DNA of 6,283 bases, taken from Moraxellaceae bacterium (GTDB lineage Bacteria > Pseudomonadota > Gammaproteobacteria > Pseudomonadales > UBA3067). This document shows positions 1 through 4,880 of this stretch, piece after piece. The stretch spans positions 1-6,283 of the forward strand of contig NVTH01000076.1 in the NCBI GenBank assembly GCA_002401525.1, in the 5' to 3' direction. How positions within the stretch are numbered: position 1 is the first letter of the stretch; every line of letters begins with the position of its first letter. The position numbers were made by a program, and so were the translations under genes. The notes under the pieces are model-generated. The model searched no databases. It saw only the letters and a list, made by a program, of their open reading frames with translations, and was not told the DNA's origin.

Positions 1-1346
1 AAGGGGACATGGTGCATCCCTATTTAAAACGGCGCAATGGACAGGAAGAAGTGCACTACGCCAACGAAGAAATACGCGAGGTACTGGGGCGCACCTTGGG
101 CGTGCCTATTTTTCAAGAACAAGTGATTAAACTCGCCATGGTGGCGGCTGGTTTCAGTGCAGGGGAAGCGGATCAGCTGCGCCGCGCCATGGCGCGCTGG
201 AAACGTAACGGCGAGTTAAAGCCGTTTCAAGACAAGTTAATTAAAGGCATGTTGGAGCGCGGTTATGAATTGGAGTTTGCCGAAAAAATCTGCTTACAAA
301 TTCAGGGCTTTGGCGAATATGGCTTTCCTGAATCCCACGCGGCTAGTTTTGCGCTTCTGACCTATGTTTCCGCGTGGCTGAAATATTATGAACCCGCCGC
401 CTTTTGCTGCGCCCTACTCAACAGCCAGCCCATGGGATTCTATTCCTCCTCTCAATTGATACAAGACGTCCGCCGCCATGGCATCACCGTTCACCCAGTA
501 GATGTATGCGATAGCGTTTGGGAGAACAGCCTTGAGCTAGAACCAATAAACAGCCTTGAGCCTTGCACTCAATCCTCTCAACCCGACATTCAATTGGGCT
601 TAAGCAAGATAAAAGGCTTAAACCAACACACCGCCGAACGAATCATTCACGCTCGTAAGCGCTCGCCTTTCAAAGACCTTTCGCAACTGGTCTATCAAGC
701 TCAGTTATCTCGCAGTGAACTGGATTGTCTGGCTCGCGCAGGCGCATTAAATAAGCTCGCCGGGCATCGCTACCAAGCACGTTGGGAGGCCCAGGGAGTG
801 GAGCCCTCTCGCCCGTTATTTAATGATCATTCCAATTCCAGTTTCAATTCCAGTTCTAACCCCAGCCATACAGCCACCGACGATGCGCCTGCCGAAGCTA
901 CACAAATCCAACTCCCTGCCCCGAGTGAGGCCCAGGAGGTTTATGAAGATCACGCCCACCTGGGGTTGTCGCTAAGGCGTCATCCCCTCGCTTTATTACG
1001 CGACCAACATAAAATTCTCCAACGCTGTAAGACTGCCGCGCAATTGCCCTCCATCGGACACAAACGTTTTGTGCAGGTTGCCGGTTTGGTCACAGGCAGA
1101 CAACGCCCGATGACCGCCAGTGGGGTTATTTTTTTAACCCTTGAAGACGAGACCGGTAATGTGAATGTCATTATTTGGAGAAGCGTTGCTGAACGACAGC
1201 GTACGCCATTGATGAGCGCACGATTATTGAAAGTCAAAGGCACAGTGGAAAAAGAAGGCTCGGTGATTCACGTCATCGCTGGGCATTTGCAAAGTTGCGA
1301 CGAGCTGCTTGGCTCATTGGCCGTGCATTCGAGAGATTTTCACTAA
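1..1346 (+). CDS. dnaE2: Error-prone DNA polymerase DnaE2 (ImuC), C-terminal part, 5' end outside window
   Basis: This is the C-terminal part of a C-family DNA polymerase III alpha paralogue used for mutagenic translesion synthesis, known to act with ImuA and ImuB. The reading frame is open to the left edge (first whole codon at 3), so the ATG at 9 is internal. Residue numbers below count from that ATG. GVPIFQEQV (31-39) and QLRRAMARWKRNGEL (56-70) are fingers-region motifs shared with DnaE. GFPESHAASFALLTYVSAWLKYY (105-127) leads into NSQPMGFY (138-145), which marks DnaE2 rather than DnaE. A helix-hairpin-helix-like segment (LGLSKIKGL, ~196-228) and an OB-fold (~354-425) follow, and the protein ends SRDFH, typical of DnaE2. 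The full family is about 1000-1050 residues, so the PHP domain and catalytic aspartates lie upstream. Two low-complexity insertions (172-190 and 272-300) coincide with short DNA repeats. imuA and imuB would be expected upstream but are not visible. Confidence 0.93.
   Translation, partial: GDMVHPYLKRRNGQEEVHYANEEIREVLGRTLGVPIFQEQVIKLAMVAAGFSAGEADQLRRAMARWKRNGELKPFQDKLIKGMLERGYELEFAEKICLQIQGFGEYGFPESHAASFALLTYVSAWLKYYEPAAFCCALLNSQPMGFYSSSQLIQDVRRHGITVHPVDVCDSVWENSLELEPINSLEPCTQSSQPDIQLGLSKIKGLNQHTAERIIHARKRSPFKDLSQLVYQAQLSRSELDCLARAGALNKLAGHRYQARWEAQGVEPSRPLFNDHSNSSFNSSSNPSHTATDDAPAEATQIQLPAPSEAQEVYEDHAHLGLSLRRHPLALLRDQHKILQRCKTAAQLPSIGHKRFVQVAGLVTGRQRPMTASGVIFLTLEDETGNVNVIIWRSVAERQRTPLMSARLLKVKGTVEKEGSVIHVIAGHLQSCDELLGSLAVHSRDFH
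525..561 (+). repeat. 24-bp-period direct repeat inside dnaE2
   Basis: The 13-mer AACAGCCTTGAGC occurs identically at 525-537 and 549-561. The 24-bp offset is in frame and duplicates the peptide NSLE. It lies where most DnaE2 proteins, as I recall them, pass directly from the (W)xxxLE segment to the LGL start of the helix-hairpin-helix region, so it probably records a local in-frame duplication that lengthened a loop. Confidence 0.75.
832..867 (+). repeat. 12-bp tandem repeat, three units, in the DnaE2 linker
   Basis: Three consecutive 12-mers can be read: CCAATTCCAGTT (832-843), TCAATTCCAGTT (844-855) and a diverged CTAACCCCAGCC (856-867). The first two differ at one base. In frame they encode the low-complexity run NSSF-NSSS-NPSH, in the linker between the helix-hairpin-helix and OB-fold regions, where length change is likely to be tolerated. 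Confidence 0.8.
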
Positions 1347-1360
1347 GATCGAATAATGCT

Positions 1361-1400
1361 ACTATGCCCAGCTATACCTAATTACGCCCAATTGCGCCCA
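1361..1400. repeat. 10-bp-period intergenic repeat between dnaE2 and the lipoprotein gene
   Basis: Four consecutive 10-mers share one pattern: ACTATGCCCA, GCTATACCTA, ATTACGCCCA, ATTGCGCCCA. The last two match at 9 of 10 positions and the first two are more diverged. The tract lies in the 99-bp gap after the dnaE2 stop. No rho-independent terminator was seen in this gap. The tract could be replication slippage or a run of helically phased sites, and no function can be assigned. Confidence 0.5.
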
Positions 1401-1434
1401 ACCCACTACTCCATTGATTAAAACTCAGCCCCCC

Positions 1435-1438
1435 AGGA
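1435..1438 (+). promoter_or_regulatory. Ribosome binding site of the DUF1499 lipoprotein gene
   Basis: AGGA sits 7 bases before the ATG at 1446. It decides the start: no other in-frame ATG occurs before the lipobox except the immediately adjacent second ATG (1449), so the long repeat-rich N-terminus is probably translated rather than a mis-called extension. Confidence 0.6.
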
Positions 1439-1445
1439 TTTCACC

Positions 1446-1991
1446 ATGATGCGCCGAACCTGTGTAAACACTGCTGCTACAAACACTAATTCCACAAGTA
1501 CTACCTCTACAAACACTACTTCTACAAACACTGTCGCCACAAGAACTTCCCTTCTAAAAACCGCTTCTACAAAAATCGTCGTACTCTGTGGGTTTGCATT
1601 ATTAACCGCTTGCGCAGGGAGTTCAGCGCCCAGTCTAGGGATAAACGAAGGCCTTTTTCTTCAATGCCCCCCCAGCCCAAATTGTGTAAACAGCCAAATG
1701 AAAGAGGATTCCCATTACATTGCCCCCATCGATATGTCAGGATCTATTGAAGAAAAAAGAGATGTTCTCACTAAAATAATAGCCAGCCTTCCTAGAACTA
1801 AACTCATTAAAAGTTCAGAGAATTATTTACTGGTGGAATTTGAAAGCAAGTTAATGGGTTATGTAGACGACGTAGAATTTTTAATAGAAGCCGATCAAAT
1901 ACAGGTTCGATCCGCATCAAGGGTAGGCTATTCCGATTTAGACGCTAATCGAAAACGGATCGAAACTATCCGTCGATTAACCCAATTTTAG
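1446..1991 (+). CDS. DUF1499-family lipoprotein with a repeat-extended signal peptide
   Basis: The product is a 181-residue predicted lipoprotein of the DUF1499 family, whose biochemical role is unknown. The family signature is clear: CPPSPNCVNSQ near residues 74-84, an I-A-P-I segment after it, then YVDDVEFLIEA and RSASRVGYSDLDANRKRIE toward the C-terminus. The signal peptide has a hydrophobic core (about residues 44-53) ending in the lipobox LTAC with Cys56 as the lipidated residue. Residue +2 is Ala, not Asp, which by the usual Lol rule points to the outer membrane. The n-region is unusually long (about 43 residues), rich in Thr, Asn and Ser, and made by a 15-bp tandem repeat. Arg3, Arg4, Arg33, Lys38 and Lys43 supply positive charge. 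The gene is convergent with cheV, with 2 bp between the stop codons. Whether it shares a transcript with dnaE2 is unclear. Confidence 0.88.
   Translation: MMRRTCVNTAATNTNSTSTTSTNTTSTNTVATRTSLLKTASTKIVVLCGFALLTACAGSSAPSLGINEGLFLQCPPSPNCVNSQMKEDSHYIAPIDMSGSIEEKRDVLTKIIASLPRTKLIKSSENYLLVEFESKLMGYVDDVEFLIEADQIQVRSASRVGYSDLDANRKRIETIRRLTQF
1458..1577 (+). repeat. 15-bp tandem repeat, about eight units, coding for a pentapeptide repeat
   Basis: Units start at 1458, 1473, 1488, 1503, 1518, 1533, 1548 and 1563, all in frame with the lipoprotein. The best-preserved units are ACCTCTACAAACACT (1503-1517) and ACTTCTACAAACACT (1518-1532), which differ at one base. GCTGCTACAAACACT (1473-1487) is close; the outer units are progressively diverged. 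The encoded pattern is roughly x-(S/A)-T-N-T. The last units run into the basic residues and the beginning of the hydrophobic core, so the array built most of the n-region of the signal peptide. Confidence 0.85.
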
Positions 1992-1993
1992 AA

Positions 1994-2962
1994 TTAATAA
2001 ACTCCATTTTTATTTTCTTTTGAATCCACCTCCAGCCCGGACACCATTTTAATTCGGTCCTGCACTAAGCTCGCCAATGCATCGGGCTGGAACTTTGAGA
2101 GAAATGCATCGCAACCGACTTTTTCAACCATGGCTTGATTGAAACTACCGCTTAAAGAGGTGTGCAGCACCACAAATAAATGCTCTAATTTTGGATTCCC
2201 TCGACACTCGGCTGTCAACCGATAACCGTCCATTTCCGGCATTTCAGCATCCGTCACGAGCATGAGTAATTTTTCTTCTACGTCGATGCCTTCATTGACC
2301 CAGCCTTCCAATACATCCAGCCCCATGCGCCCATTGTAAGCAACATGCACTTTTAGGCCAATGCTTTCCAGCGTGCTTCGGGCCTGCATAATGGCAACCG
2401 AGGAATCATCGACTAACAACACTTCTTTGCCTTTGGCCAGCTCGATGACTTCGTCCTCTAAAACGCCTTCAGACACCTCGGTGACACAAGGCACTATTTG
2501 CGCTAAGACTTTTTCAACATCGATAATTTCCACCAACTTATCATCTACACGGGTTATCGAGGTTAAATAATGCTGCCGACCTGCCGTCGGCGGCGGAGGC
2601 ATGATGTCCTCCCAATCCATGTTAATAATACGATCAACGTTTTTTACGATAAACGCTTGCACGCTCATGTTGTATTCAGTAATGATTATTGTGCTGCTTT
2701 TTAGATCAGCAATGGGTTTCATGCCAATGGCCATTCCTAAATCAATCACTGGAACGGTTAACCCACGCACATAAGTCACCCCTACGACAGTAGGATGCTG
2801 GTCAGGCAATATAGTGATTTTAGGGATCTGTTGGACTTCTTGGATTTTAAAGACATTGATTGCAAACGTTTGGCCGTGCTGTAAAAAAAACATCAGCAGT
2901 TCAAGACGATTGCGACCCACTAACAAGGTCCGCTGGTCAACTGACTCGAGGAGCTTAGACAT
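1994..2962 (-). CDS. cheV: Chemotaxis coupling protein CheV (CheW-like domain fused to a receiver domain)
   Basis: CheV links methyl-accepting chemotaxis receptors to the CheA kinase through its CheW-like domain, and its receiver can accept phosphate, which is thought to tune adaptation. It acts in the cytoplasm at receptor arrays. The 322 residues show the CheW-like domain at about 15-155 (FAINVFKIQEV, VVGVTYVRGLTVPVIDL) and the receiver at about 178-305. The receiver keeps the acidic pair Asp185-Asp186 (LLVDDS), the phospho-acceptor Asp238 (TDAEMPEMDGY), Thr268 and Lys290, so it should be phosphorylatable. Length is normal for the family. TAGGA (minus strand, + strand ~2971-2975) lies 8 bases before the ATG and supports this start. 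The stop codon is 2 bp from that of the convergent lipoprotein gene, leaving no room for a dedicated terminator between them. An 8-base T tract falls in codons 25-27. Confidence 0.95.
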   Translation of the reverse strand: MSKLLESVDQRTLLVGRNRLELLMFFLQHGQTFAINVFKIQEVQQIPKITILPDQHPTVVGVTYVRGLTVPVIDLGMAIGMKPIADLKSSTIIITEYNMSVQAFIVKNVDRIINMDWEDIMPPPPTAGRQHYLTSITRVDDKLVEIIDVEKVLAQIVPCVTEVSEGVLEDEVIELAKGKEVLLVDDSSVAIMQARSTLESIGLKVHVAYNGRMGLDVLEGWVNEGIDVEEKLLMLVTDAEMPEMDGYRLTAECRGNPKLEHLFVVLHTSLSGSFNQAMVEKVGCDAFLSKFQPDALASLVQDRIKMVSGLEVDSKENKNGVY

Positions 2963-3151
2963 CCTGTAATTCCTACTGCTAAATAACGTCTATCAAATCA
3001 AGTCCAGGATTCAAACCTCCCCTAAAGGAAGGCGGGAGATACAACCCTATATTGATACAAACTAATTCAATTAAAACTTCTCCCATATTCAGTCTAGGTT
3101 AGGTTTTAGGAAAAGGCGGATTTAACGGCGTAACGCTAGTCGGCTCTAAAT

Positions 3152-3175
3152 ACTTGCTTCTATATTTGCTTCTAT
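3152..3175. repeat. 12-bp tandem repeat upstream of cheV
   Basis: ACTTGCTTCTAT (3152-3163) is followed directly by ATTTGCTTCTAT (3164-3175), an 11 of 12 match. A degraded third copy (TGCCTGCGTCTAT, 3176-3188) may follow. It is non-coding and no function can be inferred. Confidence 0.6.
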
Positions 3176-3243
3176 TGCCTGCGTCTATTAATAGTAGTCA
3201 TCTAACCCTCGGCATTACCTGTCCAGAGTAATGCTTTCTCAAC

Positions 3244-3345
3244 ATGGATTCCCGCCTTCGCGGGAATGACGGTAGTGATTAATATATCGAGACATCCTCC
3301 GCCTGCGCCAGGCTAGTTGTCATTCTCACGAAGCTGGGAATCCAT
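3244..3345. repeat. REP/dRS3-like inverted-repeat doublet (BIME-like)
   Basis: Two 27-bp arms, 3244-3270 and 3319-3345, are inverted copies matching at 23 of 27 positions. The left arm contains a perfect hairpin, ATTCCCGC-CTTC-GCGGGAAT (3248-3267), which fits the 20-bp pattern ATTCCC-N8-GGGAAT described as dRS3 in Neisseria; similar REP-like sequences occur in many proteobacteria. The right arm is decayed (one side reads ATTCTC). The 48-bp spacer holds another perfect small hairpin, GCCTG-CGC-CAGGC (3301-3313). Such elements are usually dispersed intergenic repeats, sometimes moved by RAYT transposases and sometimes acting on mRNA ends. No transposase is present here. Confidence 0.7.
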
Positions 3346-3407
3346 CGCGGTTAAAGCAAATAAATCTCAAAAGAACCAGTCTTATTCTTTCTTTGACCAT
3401 AGCCACC

Positions 3408-3435
3408 TCAAGTTATTGAAAAAGACAATCGATAG
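3408..3435 (+). promoter_or_regulatory. Possible FliA (sigma-28) promoter for the EAL-HDOD genes
   Basis: TCAAG (3408-3412) and ATCGATAG (3428-3435) resemble the sigma-28 pattern TAAAG/TCAAG, about 14 bases, GCCGATAA. The spacer here is 15 bases and the -10 lacks the leading GC, so the match is good but imperfect. Transcription would start near 3442, leaving a leader of about 80 bases. The -10 lies within a near-palindrome, GACAATCGATAGTC (3424-3437), which could be an operator. The link to flagellar control is inference. Confidence 0.4.
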
Positions 3436-3522
3436 TCATTTTTTCTCGCTGAACGAGGTAACTGAACTAGAATTAAACGTAGCATCCCTTTGGTAAAAAA
3501 TAATCAGCATAGATAGGGCTTA

Positions 3523-4773
3523 ATGACCTCACAGCAAGTATTACTAGCGCGACAACCCATCTATGATCGTGGACTGGAGATTGCTGCTTACGAGTTACTG
3601 TATAGACCCATCGATCAACTCGTAGCGGGTACTATTTCTGGAGACCAGGCGACCTCCGAGGTGATTATTAACGCCTTTACGGAACTAGGCCTAGGCATCG
3701 TCACCGATGGCAAGCGAGCCTTTATCAATTTCACCGAAGGCTGGTTCCAAAACCCTCCTCCGTTCAATAACAATTTGATCGTTATGGAAATACTGGAGGA
3801 TACCGAGGTCACTGATAGTTTGGTTTCTTCCGCGATAAAGCTTAAAGAACAAGGCTACGCAATCGCACTGGATGATTTTGTCTACGAAGAAAGGTGGGAA
3901 AAATTACTCCCTTACATTGATATTGTTAAAGTAGACTTACAAAAACATACTCAAAAAGAGCTAATACAAACCACTAAAAAGTTGAGCGCTTACCACTGCG
4001 AACTACTTGCCGAAAAGGTCGAAACTTACGAAGAATTACTTTATTGCAAAGGCCTTGGATTTACTCTATTTCAAGGCTTCTTTCTTTCCAAGCCTCAAAA
4101 TATAAAGGGCAAAGTAATCCCCACCAGTAAGTTAGTGGTCATGCAGCTATTACAAGAATTACAAGATCCCGATGCGAAAATTTCGGACATCGAAAGTTGG
4201 ATCGCCAAGGACCCGTCGCTGACCTACAAAATCCTCCGTATCGTCAATTCCCCGGCCTATAGAGTTCGAAATAAAATTGAATCGCTGCAGCAAGCCATCA
4301 CTATTCTTGGGCTCACTCAAATTCAACAATGGGCGAGTATTATTGCGCTGTCACAACTTGCAGACAAACCCAATGCGCTGGTGCTTACGAGTATGGTGCG
4401 CGCAAAAATGTGTGAGCTGATTGCTTTAAGAGTGCAACTCAACAATGCAGAATCCTATTTTATCTTGGGTTTATTTTCTACTTTAGACGCCTTTATGGAT
4501 CGTTCATTAGATGAAATATTAACCTCGCTACCCTTGTCAAAAGACCTTAACGATGCGCTCCTCAAACATTCGGGTATCTATGGTGCTATATTACACAGCG
4601 TCATATGTCACGAACAAGCGCTTTGGGGTGACATACGCTGGCCGCAATTAGAACCGCTAAAAGTAACGCCTAAAATCATTGAAGAAGCCTATCTCCACAG
4701 CGTTGAGTGGGCTCAAAAATCATTTTCCGAAATCATCGATACGCCCACAGCATCGCCGTCAAATAAATATTAG
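3523..4773 (+). CDS. EAL-HDOD (YuxH-type) signalling protein, first of a tandem pair
   Basis: This 416-residue cytoplasmic protein joins an EAL domain (about 5-195) to an HDOD domain (about 200-395). EAL domains bind or hydrolyse cyclic-di-GMP; HDOD domains are HD-related folds without the metal-binding HD pair, found in signalling proteins. The EAL motif reads ELL (Glu24). Asn69 (INF), Glu89 (MEILE), Asp117-Asp118 (LDDF), Lys136 (VKVD), Glu164 (AEKVE) and Gln184 (FQGF) occupy the usual ligand and catalytic positions. The GTG-type loop expected after DDF is replaced by VYEERW, so activity is uncertain and a binding-only role is possible. HDOD hallmarks are DPSLTYKILRIVNSPAY (230-246) and ILGLTQ (261-266). 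AGGG at 3515-3518, 4 bases before the ATG, is a somewhat close ribosome site. A paralogue follows after 107 bp. The divergent cheV neighbour and a FliA-like promoter suggest a motility link, which is inference. Confidence 0.9.
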   Translation: MTSQQVLLARQPIYDRGLEIAAYELLYRPIDQLVAGTISGDQATSEVIINAFTELGLGIVTDGKRAFINFTEGWFQNPPPFNNNLIVMEILEDTEVTDSLVSSAIKLKEQGYAIALDDFVYEERWEKLLPYIDIVKVDLQKHTQKELIQTTKKLSAYHCELLAEKVETYEELLYCKGLGFTLFQGFFLSKPQNIKGKVIPTSKLVVMQLLQELQDPDAKISDIESWIAKDPSLTYKILRIVNSPAYRVRNKIESLQQAITILGLTQIQQWASIIALSQLADKPNALVLTSMVRAKMCELIALRVQLNNAESYFILGLFSTLDAFMDRSLDEILTSLPLSKDLNDALLKHSGIYGAILHSVICHEQALWGDIRWPQLEPLKVTPKIIEEAYLHSVEWAQKSFSEIIDTPTASPSNKY

Positions 4774-4826
4774 TCGCCACCCGCTCTTTACTACCCTTTT
4801 ATCTGCGCAGGTATCAAACAAGCTGG

Positions 4827-4844
4827 CATTCTTAGGCTAGAATG
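4827..4844 (+). promoter_or_regulatory. Dyad overlapping a -10-like hexamer before the second EAL-HDOD gene
   Basis: CATTCT (4827-4832) and AGAATG (4839-4844) form a perfect 6-bp dyad with a 6-base spacer. TAGAAT (4838-4843), a 5 of 6 match to a sigma-70 -10, overlaps the right arm. The -35 region is poor (CAAACA at 4815-4820, 17 bases upstream). This could be a regulated promoter with an operator or merely a weak hairpin between two cotranscribed genes. No T tract follows, so a rho-independent terminator is unlikely. Confidence 0.3.
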
Positions 4845-4880
4845 ATAGAGAGCCACCTATTTAATAAATGTTGCTAAACG

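Larger units (their letters stand above)
2963..3522. other. 560-bp gene-free region between cheV and the first EAL-HDOD gene (divergent)
   Basis: No credible gene was seen on either strand. The region should carry the divergent promoters of cheV (leftward) and the EAL-HDOD pair (rightward). From left to right it holds a possible weak hairpin in the cheV leader (CTCCC at 3017-3021 with GGGAG at 3034-3038), a small 12-bp tandem repeat (3152-3175), the palindromic REP-like doublet (3244-3345) and a FliA-like promoter (3408-3435). No clear sigma-70 promoter for cheV was found by eye. No tRNA or recognisable riboswitch was seen. Confidence 0.7.

Noticed and set aside
1123..1140. Hairpin GGGTTA / TAACCC around a T tract
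   Set aside because: It is inside the conserved OB-fold coding sequence of dnaE2, the T run is in the loop rather than after the stem, and it is unlikely to be a terminator.
980..1243. 87-residue open frame on the minus strand
   Set aside because: It lies antisense to the conserved OB-fold segment of dnaE2 and has no independent support.
1461..1693. Shared 10-mer TGTGTAAACA at 1461 and 1684 in the lipoprotein gene
   Set aside because: The second copy encodes the conserved family CVN motif, while the first lies in the repeat array; with only 10 bases shared, chance is the simplest explanation.
2361..2570. 69-residue Ser/Thr-rich open frame on the plus strand
   Set aside because: It lies wholly antisense within cheV, shows no recognisable family features, and its serine-rich composition reflects the complement of the cheV codons.
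3244..3282. Short open frame starting at ATG 3244
   Set aside because: It is about 12 codons, lacks a ribosome site and falls entirely inside the palindromic repeat.
4824..4840. Possible sigma-54 promoter (TGGCATTCTTAGGC)
   Set aside because: The GG and GC elements are separated by 9 rather than 10 bases and the -12 half lacks TTGC, so it does not meet the strict sigma-54 spacing.
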